From positions 1 through 64,000 of the forward strand of contig JAGDZQ010000028.1 of the NCBI GenBank assembly GCA_049115715.1: a stretch of DNA of 64,000 bases, in the 5' to 3' direction. The position numbers and the translations under genes were made by a program. The notes under the pieces were generated by a model. It saw nothing but the letters and a program-made list of their open reading frames with translations, was not told the origin of the DNA and did not search any database. Within the stretch, counting starts at the first letter, position 1. Each line of letters begins with the position of its first letter. The stretch is from JAMZMI01 sp049115715. GTDB taxonomy: Bacteria; Bacteroidota; Bacteroidia; Cytophagales; Cyclobacteriaceae. Positions 32,118 to 42,145 of this stretch are shown here, piece after piece.

Positions 32118-33980
32118 ATGATTAAGCATTTATCTTCAATACTCTTTGTATTTATTCTTACTATTTCAGCACATGCGCAATCCAGCGATAGCTATAAAGT
32201 TGAAATAGACCTCACTGCGACTGAAAACGATCAAATACCAGTCACTGTATACCCTCCTTCATCCGAATCGGATTTTGTGGAATACCATATGCCCAAAATC
32301 GTACCGGGGACATACAGCATTTCTGATTTCGGTAGATTCATAACTGATTTTAAAGCTTATGATTCCGATGGAAATGAGTTAGCTGCGGAGATTCTCTCCA
32401 CAAATCGTTGGAAAATATCAAACGCCAACCTTGAGAAAATATCCTATAAAGTTCATGACACACGGGACGAGTTTGATGGCTACAATTCCGAGAGTGAAAA
32501 CGTAGTATTTGAACCAGGAGGAACAGACATTCAAGATGATAAATTGTTCGTACTGAACACATTTGGTGTGATCGGTTATATCGATGGAATGAAATTCCGC
32601 CCTTATGAAGTTAGTATCACCCACCAAGAGAATTTGTTTGGTGCATCGGCACTAAAAAAATCAATTTCAAGCGCATCCGTTGACCTTTATACTGCCGATG
32701 ATTTCAATTTCCTTGCAGATGGCCCCATCATGTATAGCGAACCTGATACAGTGAGTCGCAAGATTGCCAATGCAGAAATTTTAGTAGCTGTTTATTCTCC
32801 CAATAATGCGCTTACTGCACAAGCTGTAATGGATAACATTTACGACCTCATGGTAGCTCAGAGTAGCTATCTTGGAGGTGAGCTTCCGGTGGATAGATAT
32901 GCTTATCTCATTACTCTTTTTGATGACAACACCATTTCTGGAGGTTACGGAGCGCTGGAGCACTCCTACTCATCTCTCTATTACCTACCTGAAAACGCCG
33001 GCGACAGAATTAGTCAAATCGTAAGAGATGTTGCAGCGCATGAGTTTTTTCACATCGTAACGCCTCTCAACATCCATTCTGAGGAAATAGGGGATTTTGA
33101 TTACATAGATCCGAAAATGTCGGAGCATCTATGGCTTTATGAAGGCGTAACTGAATACAGCTCCATTCACGTGCAAGCTAGATATGGATTATACGATAGC
33201 CCTGAAATTTTTCTTGAGGAGATCGGCACTAAGCTCAAGGCTGCAGATGAATTTGGTCCGGATATTTCCTTTACAGAAATGAGTAGACGTATTCTTGAAG
33301 AAGATTTTGAGCCTCTTTATCGAAACGTTTACCAGAAGGGTGCTTTAATAGGAATGTGCTTAGATCTATACCTTTTGAAATATTCGGATGGCAAGAAAGA
33401 TTTACCATGGTTGATGCAGGAACTAGCCAAAAAATACGGAAAGAGCACCTCTTTCAAAGACGAGAATTTGTTTGAGGTTATCACAGCTCTGACCTATCCA
33501 GAAGTTGGAGAGTTTCTAGAAAAATATGTTGCAGGATCAGATCCTCTTCCCTACAAAGAAGTGTTGAGCTGGGCTGGAGTCAGCTATGGAGAACCACAAA
33601 CCGTAAAAGTTATTAGTATGGGAAAAATTTCCTTTGCTGCCAACGAGAAAAACCAGATTATAGTCGCTGATGTAAGTCAGATGAATGAATTTGGTAAGGA
33701 TCTGAAACTCAAAAAAGGTGATGCTTTGGTAAACATTAACGGGGATGAAATGACTCTGGAAAACGTAGGAGATGTAATTGGAAAATATAGAGGTGAAGTC
33801 AAAGGAGGAGACAAAGTTTACTTTATTGTCGAAAGAGAGAAAAAAGGAAAGTTGAAGAGAAAAAAGCTTAAGGCTAAGGCTCTTGAAGTAGATACAAAAT
33901 CGAATTATAAAATCGAATTCATGAAAGATCAAACAGAAGACCAAAAGTTAATTCTGGATGCATGGATTGGCAGTAAATAA
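32118..33980 (+). CDS. M61 family metallopeptidase with PDZ domain
   Basis: 620 aa with a signal peptide (ISAHAQS cleavage). N-terminal beta domain (25-200), then the gluzincin catalytic part: zinc motif HEFFH beginning at His308 in VAAHEFFHIVTPLNIH and the downstream Glu in LWLYEGVTEYSS. A PDZ domain (about 490-580; LKKGDALVNINGDEM) follows. This is the order of M61 glycyl aminopeptidases, which act in the periplasm or outside. The ending is basic (KGKLKRKKLKAK) before a short tail. It is monocistronic, with a terminator at 34002. Confidence 0.92.
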   Translation: MIKHLSSILFVFILTISAHAQSSDSYKVEIDLTATENDQIPVTVYPPSSESDFVEYHMPKIVPGTYSISDFGRFITDFKAYDSDGNELAAEILSTNRWKISNANLEKISYKVHDTRDEFDGYNSESENVVFEPGGTDIQDDKLFVLNTFGVIGYIDGMKFRPYEVSITHQENLFGASALKKSISSASVDLYTADDFNFLADGPIMYSEPDTVSRKIANAEILVAVYSPNNALTAQAVMDNIYDLMVAQSSYLGGELPVDRYAYLITLFDDNTISGGYGALEHSYSSLYYLPENAGDRISQIVRDVAAHEFFHIVTPLNIHSEEIGDFDYIDPKMSEHLWLYEGVTEYSSIHVQARYGLYDSPEIFLEEIGTKLKAADEFGPDISFTEMSRRILEEDFEPLYRNVYQKGALIGMCLDLYLLKYSDGKKDLPWLMQELAKKYGKSTSFKDENLFEVITALTYPEVGEFLEKYVAGSDPLPYKEVLSWAGVSYGEPQTVKVISMGKISFAANEKNQIIVADVSQMNEFGKDLKLKKGDALVNINGDEMTLENVGDVIGKYRGEVKGGDKVYFIVEREKKGKLKRKKLKAKALEVDTKSNYKIEFMKDQTEDQKLILDAWIGSK

Positions 33981-34001
33981 GAAAAACTAGCAAATACTTC
34001 A

Positions 34002-34040
34002 AAAGGCCAGTTTGATTAAATTCAAGCTGGCCTTTCTCAT
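34002..34040 (+). terminator. rho-independent terminator after M61 peptidase gene
   Basis: AAAGGCCAG (34002-34010) pairs with CTGGCCTTT (34027-34035), extended inward by five more pairs (one G-T), with a six-base loop and a T-rich end. Confidence 0.8.
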
Positions 34041-34105
34041 TAAAGATTGTTAAAAAAATGGATCGCACCAGTCCAAACACCAAATAGCTACGTTTCTTTG
34101 TCATC

Positions 34106-34882
34106 GTGAGACTTGTTTTCCTATTTACTCTACTGCACTCCCTTTGCTATGTGTCCTTTGGACAAACCAACATTGCTGGTAAAATCGTAAATATAGATGG
34201 GGATGAAATTGCATTTGCTCACATATACAACAGAAGCAATGGGCTAGGAAGAGTAAGTGATATCAACGGGAAGTTCGACCTGATTGCTTCTAAGGGCGAT
34301 ACTATTGACTTCTCATTTGTTGGATATCAAAATCATTTCATCGTTGTAAACTCCACGCATCTGGCCAGCTACCTCAAAGTGACTCTTCCGGAAAATTCAC
34401 ATGTTCTTCCATCGATTACGATTTACGCTGACTCGGAATTTAGGGTTCCATTAAATCCGCAATTTGAACCGATGACCATTGAAGGAGTGACTATTGATAC
34501 TGATAAACCTCCCATTCGACCCGGACAAATCACGGCCGGCGGAGGTGAAGGAATTGGAGGTATACCTGCTGGCGGTGTTACGATAAATGGTCCTATTACC
34601 TACTTCAGTAAGGATGAAAAGGAAAAGAGAAAAGCTGTTAAGGTCAAAAAAGAAGACAATGAGAGGATTACATACAGCCAGTTCATTACTCAAGATAGCA
34701 TCAGACAAAAACTGATGTATCTCTATCAAATCGATAGCTCGCAATACAGCCGTTTGATGCTGAGGTTAAATAGGGAGTTTCCAGGAGTTCAAAAGGCCAA
34801 CACCGATGAGGAAATATGGCATTGGATAATCAATTTCTTCAATGAAGCTGTCCCTGTAATCAAGGTATTTGACATGCACTAG
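34106..34882 (+). CDS. secreted carboxypeptidase-regulatory-like domain protein
   Basis: 258 aa from a GTG start with a signal peptide ending SFGQ. Residues 22-110 form a CarboxypepD_reg-like beta-sandwich (IAGKIVNIDGDEIAFAHIYN, then GRVSDINGKFDL, then DTIDFSFVGYQ), as found at the N-terminus of many Bacteroidota TonB-linked proteins. A Gly/Pro-rich linker (150-180) and a charged helical C-terminus follow. No TonB barrel is attached. Its function is unknown. It is convergent with malQ, with a 4-bp stop overlap. Confidence 0.75.
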   Translation: MRLVFLFTLLHSLCYVSFGQTNIAGKIVNIDGDEIAFAHIYNRSNGLGRVSDINGKFDLIASKGDTIDFSFVGYQNHFIVVNSTHLASYLKVTLPENSHVLPSITIYADSEFRVPLNPQFEPMTIEGVTIDTDKPPIRPGQITAGGGEGIGGIPAGGVTINGPITYFSKDEKEKRKAVKVKKEDNERITYSQFITQDSIRQKLMYLYQIDSSQYSRLMLRLNREFPGVQKANTDEEIWHWIINFFNEAVPVIKVFDMH

Positions 34883-37605
34883 TAATCAGCTAACCGTCCT
34901 CCTTCATCAATTAATTTTCGTAATTCATCATTAAATTCATCCTCCTCCAACAAATCCTCAATGTCAATATGAAATCTGTATTTCCAATAATGATTAATGA
35001 TTTTAGGAATGTTAATTCTTTCTGATTCTGGATTATCCAACCTTAAGTCATCGCTCAAAGCAATCAAATCCTGAATAGGGAAAATCGCAAACATGCTAGG
35101 CGACTGAAGGTGCTGTTTAACGATATCAGTCACCACCCAAGGCTCACAGAAATATGGAGCATCACCTTCCTTATTTAATATCGAATTATAGAATCTTTGT
35201 GTCTGATCTGAATCCTCTTGCCACCACTCGCGCAACGTGGATACGTCATGGCTGCTCGTGCTTGTCACACTTAAGTATTGTGTGTCTTTAGGGTTCCAAA
35301 ACTCTCTATCATCACTTGGCATTCGCTGAATAGCAAGACTCAATATTTGAAGATCTTTCATTACACCAGGAACACTTGATGGTACCATTCCAAGATCCTC
35401 TCCGCAAATAAGCATATCGGTTGCATCTCTTAGCATCGGGAGCTTTTCCATCGCTCGCTCACGCCAGAAATCATTGTGCCTTTCATAGAAATAATGATTG
35501 TATATTTCGTTTAATTTTTGTTTCAAATACGGATCTAAATCACGGTAAGAATATGTACTCTGAAACGAAATACGAGGGTTGAAATAATTCAATTTATCAC
35601 CTGAAGAATCCTGCAAAAAAAGCACCTCTTCTACCAGCCTATACAAACCATTTCTTAGCCAAACATAAAAGTCTTTTTGCTCCGGTGAGTGCTTAATTAA
35701 AGTGTCAAAATGGATGCGAATTTTTCTTTGAGTATTGAAAGTTTCCTTCAGCTCAAAACAGCCATTCACAGGAGCCTTGAGGTAGTCATTTTTGATATCC
35801 GAAGTGTGGTTTCCAAAAACCCCTGTCAGTACATGTTCACGAATATAAGGCTTGCAAAATCGATCATAATCAAAGGAGATTCCCCAACGGGCTAGTTCAC
35901 TTTCATGAAACGGAAGAGCCTTATTGAAGTGTCCTAAAGTCCCCTCCACGGCCTCCCATGGCATCTCCCAAATTCTAAAAAAACCAAGTATATGATCGAT
36001 GCGAAAAACATCAAAGTATTCCGACATTTTCTTCATTCTGCTTTTCCACCAACTGTAGCCATCCTTTGACATTTCTTCCCAATTGTATGTGGGGAATCCC
36101 CAGTTTTGCCCCGTCACAGAGAAGTCATCTGGAGGAGCGCCAGTTTGCATATCCATATTAAATAGCTCTGGAGAAATCCACGCATCTACAGAATTTCTAT
36201 AGATCCCAATTGGGATATCTCCCTTTAATACAACTCCGTTTTTTCGAGCATATTCAGTAGCATCTTTTAGCTGTTTATCCAGATGATATTGAATGTAATA
36301 ATGCACCGCAATATCCTCATAATGGGAATGATCAGGCGATGCAAATTCAATCAATTCCTCATGAGTTATTGTTGAATACTTGCCCCAATTGGTAAAGTCA
36401 GCGGTTTTGTATTTATCGCGAAAAAAAGAAAAAACCGCATAAGCGATTATCCAACTTTCATTTGAATGTATAAAATTACTTAACTCATTAGAATTCAGAA
36501 ACTTTTGCTTGCATTCATCAAAGCTATACTTGAAGAATTTGGACTTTAATTTCATCACTCCTTCATAATCGACCTCAGGAAGTAGATTCAATCTTTTTGA
36601 CTCTTCTACTATCTGATTCTGAAGCTTTTTATCGTTTAGATTGCCTATCATTTGAAGGCTAGCATAAATCGGATGTAAGGCCTCAATGGATATCGCAGCA
36701 TATGGATATGAGTCTACCCAGGTGTGGGTAGCGGCCGTATCGTTCACGGGCAAAATCTGAATGACCTTCAACCCTGTTCGCACTGACCAATCAACTAGTT
36801 TCTTGATGTCGGCAAACTCTCCTACTCCACTGCTCGTTTTTGTTCTTAGAGAGAATACCGGAACAGCAACCCCAGCTGATTTCCACATACCAACAGGGTA
36901 TCTGAAATTCTCTTCCGAATGAATGATTATTTTCTTTTTATCAGACAACTGGTAAGGGAGAAAGTATCTGTTATCACCGGACTCCCATGTCACTATTTTT
37001 TTATCCTTTTTTCTAACAATAACAAATTTGTATTCGAAAGGGAGGTCATCTTTCCCAACCTCTATATCAGTCTTCCAAATCGGATAGTTCGCACCATCCA
37101 TTGGAATGACTTTTTTCTCATCCCATTCGCCAAGAGACTTGACGCCTCCCAGGACACCAACTTCGTAATCAGCCCCTACCCTTGGTGCCCTAATTTGAAG
37201 TCGGATGTAGTGATTATTTACGTTATATTTAATATTATTTTTTATCTCAGATTCCCTTTTGAAAAATGATTTCTTAAATGGAGAGGTGTATAGTGAGTTT
37301 TCAATCGAATGAAGAGACCTCCAATAATCTTTCAAAAATACAATTTTGAAGTGATCATCAATTGCCACTTTTCTCTCATCGCCAAACTCGTGAATAAGAT
37401 TTTCGGACTGGTCGTTCTTTAAAAAATAATGATAGTTGAATTCGCTTTCCTTGATATCAATTTCCGTCTCCCATAAACCGTCAGAGACTGGGTTCATTTG
37501 CAGTGCTTTTTCATGCTTACCTGCTCCCAATTCTTTTATCGATCCTGTGATGCAAAGAGCTTGCCCCCATTGCGTCTTATACTCAATTACAAATTTTACT
37601 TTCAT
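34879..37605 (-). CDS. malQ: 4-alpha-glucanotransferase with two starch-binding domains
   Basis: 908 aa. Two N-terminal CBM20 modules (about 1-105 and 125-235; ITGSIKELGAG and VLGGVKSLGEWDEKK motifs), then a GH77 catalytic domain (250-900). Seen: SYPYAAISIEALHPIY, the nucleophile region FDVFRIDHILGFF, acid region CGEDLGMVP, and TSSHDVSTLREWW. It has the two-CBM20 form of plant DPE2 and of Bacteroidota MalQ. It rearranges maltodextrins in the cytoplasm. Its ATG overlaps the stop of the MFS transporter gene by 4 bp. Confidence 0.93.
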   Translation of the reverse strand: MKVKFVIEYKTQWGQALCITGSIKELGAGKHEKALQMNPVSDGLWETEIDIKESEFNYHYFLKNDQSENLIHEFGDERKVAIDDHFKIVFLKDYWRSLHSIENSLYTSPFKKSFFKRESEIKNNIKYNVNNHYIRLQIRAPRVGADYEVGVLGGVKSLGEWDEKKVIPMDGANYPIWKTDIEVGKDDLPFEYKFVIVRKKDKKIVTWESGDNRYFLPYQLSDKKKIIIHSEENFRYPVGMWKSAGVAVPVFSLRTKTSSGVGEFADIKKLVDWSVRTGLKVIQILPVNDTAATHTWVDSYPYAAISIEALHPIYASLQMIGNLNDKKLQNQIVEESKRLNLLPEVDYEGVMKLKSKFFKYSFDECKQKFLNSNELSNFIHSNESWIIAYAVFSFFRDKYKTADFTNWGKYSTITHEELIEFASPDHSHYEDIAVHYYIQYHLDKQLKDATEYARKNGVVLKGDIPIGIYRNSVDAWISPELFNMDMQTGAPPDDFSVTGQNWGFPTYNWEEMSKDGYSWWKSRMKKMSEYFDVFRIDHILGFFRIWEMPWEAVEGTLGHFNKALPFHESELARWGISFDYDRFCKPYIREHVLTGVFGNHTSDIKNDYLKAPVNGCFELKETFNTQRKIRIHFDTLIKHSPEQKDFYVWLRNGLYRLVEEVLFLQDSSGDKLNYFNPRISFQSTYSYRDLDPYLKQKLNEIYNHYFYERHNDFWRERAMEKLPMLRDATDMLICGEDLGMVPSSVPGVMKDLQILSLAIQRMPSDDREFWNPKDTQYLSVTSTSSHDVSTLREWWQEDSDQTQRFYNSILNKEGDAPYFCEPWVVTDIVKQHLQSPSMFAIFPIQDLIALSDDLRLDNPESERINIPKIINHYWKYRFHIDIEDLLEEDEFNDELRKLIDEGGRLADY

Positions 37606-38936
37606 GCTTTTACAACCTCATCTTTGTCTTCTACAAAACTCACGGAAAGCCCAGCTAAAATCAGCGAGACTCCTGCGATAACGAGTGCGAATATAGCATT
37701 CGAATCAAATAATCTTTTGATCATAGGCCCACCAAAAATGCCATTTACGATTTGAGGGAAAACAATAAAAAAATTAAAAATACCCATATAGATTCCCATT
37801 TTACCCGCAGGGATTGATCCCGCCAGTATGGCGTAAGGCATGGAAAGAATACTTGCCCAGGCAAAGCCAACACCAACCATAGATAGCAGAAGCCATTTAG
37901 GATCTGAAATAAAATAAATAGATAAGAATCCAGCTGCTCCAACAAATAGTGCGATGGCATGCGTGCGCTTCCGACCGAGCCTATTTGCAATCGCTGGAAG
38001 TAATAGAGCAAAGACAACAGAAACTGCATTGTAGACTGTAAACATCACTCCTACCCAATTTCCGGCATCATTGTATGCTTCGGATCCAGTATCTCCCTTA
38101 GACGCACCGTAAATGTGTTGAGCTATGGCTGGAGTAGTAAAAACCCACATAGAGAATAATGCGAACCAGCTAAAAAACTGAACCAAGCCAAGTTGCTTCA
38201 TTGCCTTTGGCATTGCTGCGAAATCTTTGAAAATATTCAGGAGTCCACCAGTCTCCTCAGTGACCTCTTCCCCATTGTATTCAGCTAATTCTTCCGGAGG
38301 GTATTCCTTTGTCTTGCTCAGTGTCCAAATGATTGTCGATATAAAGACAACTGCTCCTACATAAAAACTAAAAATCACATTATCGGGAACTTGTCCTTCA
38401 GGCGCAACCTTTGAAACACCCATCCATTCTGCCAAAACGTAGGGAAGAAATGACCCTGCTACAGCTCCAATCCCAATCAATGTAGCCTGAACCGAAAAAC
38501 CTGCCGTTCTTTGTTCTGAGGGAAGCATATCACCTACCAGCGCTCTAAAGGGCTCCATTGACACGTTAATTGACGCATCCATAATCATAAGCATACCTGC
38601 GCCTATGAACATAGGTGGAGCGATGGCAGTCAAAGTGCCAGAATTTGGCATTAAACAAAGCGCAATCGAAGCAAGAATTGCTCCCACCAGAAAATACGGC
38701 TTCCTTCTACCCAGCTTATTCCAGGTTCTATCACTATAGTGACCGATGATTGGTTGAACAATTAATCCTGTGATAGGAGCTGCTAACCAAAACCAGGACA
38801 AGTGTTCGATATCTGCTCCAAAATTTTGAAGCACCCTGCTAGCATTTGCGTTTTGTAGAGCGAATCCAAATTGAATTCCGAGGAATCCCATGCTCATATT
38901 CCAAATTTGAGCAACGGATAAATGAGGTTTTTTCAT
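37602..38936 (-). CDS. MFS sugar transporter, probable maltose/oligosaccharide importer
   Basis: 444 aa with twelve hydrophobic helices and a central cytoplasmic loop (about 215-235, acidic). Motifs: MSMGFLGIQFGFALQNANASRV at the start, GHYSDRTWNKLGRRKPY in loop 2-3 and NRLGRKRTHA in the second half. This is the SLC45/sucrose-maltose type of major facilitator seen beside malQ in Bacteroidota. Translational coupling to malQ supports import of maltose or maltodextrin; substrate is inference. Confidence 0.88.
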   Translation of the reverse strand: MKKPHLSVAQIWNMSMGFLGIQFGFALQNANASRVLQNFGADIEHLSWFWLAAPITGLIVQPIIGHYSDRTWNKLGRRKPYFLVGAILASIALCLMPNSGTLTAIAPPMFIGAGMLMIMDASINVSMEPFRALVGDMLPSEQRTAGFSVQATLIGIGAVAGSFLPYVLAEWMGVSKVAPEGQVPDNVIFSFYVGAVVFISTIIWTLSKTKEYPPEELAEYNGEEVTEETGGLLNIFKDFAAMPKAMKQLGLVQFFSWFALFSMWVFTTPAIAQHIYGASKGDTGSEAYNDAGNWVGVMFTVYNAVSVVFALLLPAIANRLGRKRTHAIALFVGAAGFLSIYFISDPKWLLLSMVGVGFAWASILSMPYAILAGSIPAGKMGIYMGIFNFFIVFPQIVNGIFGGPMIKRLFDSNAIFALVIAGVSLILAGLSVSFVEDKDEVVKA

Positions 38937-39163
38937 AGTGGGCTTAATAAAGATGTTCAGTAATTGTCTAGTTAATTTGGATCATATGAATGGCTTACAT
39001 GATCTGCACTGATATTTTTTGCTGAAACAACCAAATCGCTTTTCAATGGCTATGATTTGGAAACAAACATTTACAAATTAGCAAATCCAGACATTTATAA
39101 AGGCATTCGATTTTGAAATTATCAATTTAACACCTGAGTTATGAATTGAATGCCAATGAATGA

Positions 39164-39192
39164 TTGTTGTAATGGGTATAAGCCTATATTTG
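39164..39192 (+). promoter_or_regulatory. promoter of the fbaA operon
   Basis: TTG at 39164-39166, 18-bp spacer, TATATTTG at 39185-39192. The predicted start is near 39199, giving a leader of about 28 nt. The rest of the 290-bp gap 38937-39226 shows nothing else clear. Confidence 0.65.
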
Positions 39193-39226
39193 CAGAAATT
39201 TTTCATTTCAATCTAAAAACCAAGGT

Positions 39227-40291
39227 ATGAAATTCAAACCCGGAGTTCTTACAGGCCAAGATGCCACCGACCTTCTTAACTACGCAAACGAAAATAATTT
39301 CGCTTTGCCAGCTGTTAACACAATTGGAACTAACACCATCAATGGAGTATTGGAAACCGCTAAGGCTTGCAACGCACCAGTAATTGTGCAATTCTCAAAC
39401 GGAGGTGCTGCTTTCATTGCTGGTAAGTCTTTAAGTAATGATGGTCAAGCTGCAGCCATTGCAGGAGCTGTTTCTGGTGCTCATCACGTGCATCAATTGG
39501 CTGAAAAGTATGGCGTGTCTGTTATTCTCCACACTGACCATGCTGCCAAAAAATTACTTCCATGGATTGATGGATTGATTACAGAAAATGAAAAGCATTT
39601 CGACAAAACAGGTTCTCCGCTATTCAGTTCACATATGATTGATCTGTCTGAGGAGCCGATCGAAGAGAACATTGAAACTTGCGTTAAGTACTTAGAAAGA
39701 ATGTCTAAAATGGGCATGACTTTAGAAATCGAGCTTGGTGTAACTGGTGGTGAAGAAGACGGAGTTGATAACACTGATGTAGATGTCTCTAAACTATACA
39801 CGCAACCTGAAGAAGTTTCTTTCGCATACGAAGAGCTAAGAAAGGTAAGTCCTAATTTCACAGTAGCAGCCGCATTTGGAAACGTTCATGGAGTTTATAA
39901 GCCAGGAAATGTAAAACTTACTCCTAAGATTCTTAAGAACTCTCAGGATTACATACAAGAGAAATTCGGAACTGGTAAAAACCCAGTAAACTTTGTATTC
40001 CATGGTGGATCGGGATCTTCTACAGAAGAAATCAGAGAAGCAATCGACTATGGTGCTATCAAAATGAATATTGACACTGATACTCAGTGGGCATTCTGGG
40101 ATGGTATTAGAGCGTATTATGCTTCGAAAGAAGGTTATCTACAGGGACAAATCGGAAGTCCTGATGGAGATGATAGTCCAAACAAAAAACATTACGATCC
40201 AAGAGTGTGGTTGAGAGAAGCTGAGAAAAGCTTCGTGACAAGGTTGAAATTGGCCTTCGAAGATCTCAACAACATTAACACCAATGTTTGA
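39227..40291 (+). CDS. fbaA: class II fructose-bisphosphate aldolase
   Basis: 354 aa, close to the E. coli FbaA length. Splits fructose 1,6-bisphosphate in glycolysis and works in reverse in gluconeogenesis. Zinc-ligand and catalytic motifs: ILHTDHAAKKLLPWIDGL (His/Asp), SSHMIDLSEEP, LEIELGVTGGEEDGVDN (Glu ligand and family signature), FGNVHGVYKPGNV, VFHGGSGSS and KMNIDTDTQWA. Its last 8 bp overlap the start of the amylase lipoprotein gene, which makes it the first gene of a five-gene run. Confidence 0.95.
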   Translation: MKFKPGVLTGQDATDLLNYANENNFALPAVNTIGTNTINGVLETAKACNAPVIVQFSNGGAAFIAGKSLSNDGQAAAIAGAVSGAHHVHQLAEKYGVSVILHTDHAAKKLLPWIDGLITENEKHFDKTGSPLFSSHMIDLSEEPIEENIETCVKYLERMSKMGMTLEIELGVTGGEEDGVDNTDVDVSKLYTQPEEVSFAYEELRKVSPNFTVAAAFGNVHGVYKPGNVKLTPKILKNSQDYIQEKFGTGKNPVNFVFHGGSGSSTEEIREAIDYGAIKMNIDTDTQWAFWDGIRAYYASKEGYLQGQIGSPDGDDSPNKKHYDPRVWLREAEKSFVTRLKLAFEDLNNINTNV

Positions 40292-42122
40292 TCTAAAACG
40301 AATCAAAAGCATGACCCTGGTATTTATTATCGGGGTTTTTGCTTTTACATGTTCTCAACAAAATACCAATAAAGATTCCATCACTTCATCAATCAACCCT
40401 GATTCTATCAAAATGAGACCTATCGTCTATCAGGTTTTCACTCGTCTCTTCGGAAATACCAATACTACCAATAAAGAATGGGGTACCATCACAGAAAATG
40501 GTACAGGGAAATTTGGAGACATCAACAAAACCGCACTTGCGGAAATCAAAAAAATGGGCATCACCCATGTTTGGTACACTGGAGTAATCGAACATGCACT
40601 TCTAACCGATTACACGGAATATGGTATTGAACTAGATGATGCAGACATTGTGAAGGGAAGAGCGGGATCGCCGTACGCTATAAAGGACTACTATGATGTA
40701 AATCCGGATCTGGCCAACAACGTACCCAATCGAATGGCCGAATTTGAGGATTTAATTGAAAGAACCCATGAAGCTGGCCTGAAGGTCTTAATCGACTTTG
40801 TCCCCAACCATGTAGCCAGAAAGTATCAGTCTGATGCCAAACCAGACGGAGTAGTTGATCTGGGAAGCAGTGATGACACGACAAAAGCTTTTGCTACAAC
40901 CAATAACTTCTATTACATACCCAATCAATCTTTTGTGGTTCCGCAGGGTTACGAATCTCTGGGTGAGTTTGAATTTCCCAACAAAGATGGTTTCCACAGA
41001 GAGCATCCTGCTAAGGCAACTGGAAATGATGTGTTCTCAGCTAAGCCTTCCATAAATGATTGGTTCGAGACCGTAAAGCTTAACTATGGCGTAGATTATC
41101 TCAACAATAGGTCAACTCATTTTGATCCTATACCCGATACATGGATCAAAATGAAGGATATTCTTCTTTTCTGGGCAGGTAAGAACGTAGATGGATTTAG
41201 ATGCGACATGGCTGAGATGGTTCCTGTCGAGTTTTGGGAATGGGCTACTGCTGAAGTTAAAAGGGAGTTTGAGGATATTACTTTCACTGCGGAGATTTAC
41301 AATCCGAATGCCTATAGAGATTATATTTTCAGAGGTGGGTTTGATTATTTGTATGATAAAGTAGAAATGTACGATACGCTCAAGCACGTTGTGCAAGGTC
41401 ATGCTTCTACAGATGACATCACTACCATCTGGCAAAGACAAGATGGCATTGGGCCAAACATGCTTAGGTTTCTTGAAAACCATGATGAGCAAAGAATCAC
41501 TTCACCTGATTTTGCTGGAGAGGCACAGAAGGGAATTCCTATGATGGCAGTATCATCATTTATGCACACTGGCCCGGTGATGCTCTATTTCGGACAAGAG
41601 GTGGGCGAACCGGGGAAAGGGAATAGCGGTTTTGCAAGTGACGATGGTCGCACCACCATTTTTGATTACTGGGGAGTACCTGAGCACGTCAAATGGGTCA
41701 ATGGAGGCAAATATGATGGTGGATTGCTATCAGCCGATCAGAAGTCTCTGAGACAAGCTTATATAGAGATACTCCAAGCCTGCAACGAAAATGAGGCATT
41801 GAGAGAAGGGCTATTTTATGATCTTCACTACTATAATCGCAATGAAGAATACACGGGCTACTCCGATCAAGTTTATGCCTTTGTCAGACACACCAAAGAT
41901 CAGGTTCTACTTGTAATCGTAAACTTTGGTCAAGAGACTCAGCAAGCCAGAATCAAAATCCCTGAAGCTGCATGGGAGACTTTTGGAATTACTTCTGAAA
42001 TAGTCTTTATAAAAGACAAACAATTCGATAGAACTACCACAACTGGATACAGAGATGAAAGCGAATTAAACGTTTCGATAGACAAACTTTGTTTTAAGAT
42101 ATTGGAGCTAAAGAAAAAGTAA
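40284..42122 (+). CDS. GH13 alpha-amylase family lipoprotein
   Basis: 612 aa from an ATG overlapping fbaA by 8 bp; ATG 40311 is an alternative. Lipoprotein-type signal (FIIGVFAFTC, Cys near residue 23). GH13 catalytic barrel with region I DFVPNHVAR, nucleophile Asp in VDGFRCDMAEM, acid Glu in TFTAEIYNP and third acid in RFLENHDEQR, so the triad is complete. A C-terminal beta domain follows (VYAFVRHTKDQVLLVIVNFG). It would cut alpha-glucans in the periplasm or at the cell surface, supplying the importer and malQ. Confidence 0.88.
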   Translation: MFDLKRIKSMTLVFIIGVFAFTCSQQNTNKDSITSSINPDSIKMRPIVYQVFTRLFGNTNTTNKEWGTITENGTGKFGDINKTALAEIKKMGITHVWYTGVIEHALLTDYTEYGIELDDADIVKGRAGSPYAIKDYYDVNPDLANNVPNRMAEFEDLIERTHEAGLKVLIDFVPNHVARKYQSDAKPDGVVDLGSSDDTTKAFATTNNFYYIPNQSFVVPQGYESLGEFEFPNKDGFHREHPAKATGNDVFSAKPSINDWFETVKLNYGVDYLNNRSTHFDPIPDTWIKMKDILLFWAGKNVDGFRCDMAEMVPVEFWEWATAEVKREFEDITFTAEIYNPNAYRDYIFRGGFDYLYDKVEMYDTLKHVVQGHASTDDITTIWQRQDGIGPNMLRFLENHDEQRITSPDFAGEAQKGIPMMAVSSFMHTGPVMLYFGQEVGEPGKGNSGFASDDGRTTIFDYWGVPEHVKWVNGGKYDGGLLSADQKSLRQAYIEILQACNENEALREGLFYDLHYYNRNEEYTGYSDQVYAFVRHTKDQVLLVIVNFGQETQQARIKIPEAAWETFGITSEIVFIKDKQFDRTTTTGYRDESELNVSIDKLCFKILELKKK

Positions 42123-42145
42123 CCCCAAAACATCTAATATAGCAA

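Noticed and set aside
33537..33944. 135-codon ORF on the minus strand opposite the M61 peptidase
   Set aside because: It covers the PDZ region of the peptidase and is rich in Phe/Ser from antisense codons, a shadow.
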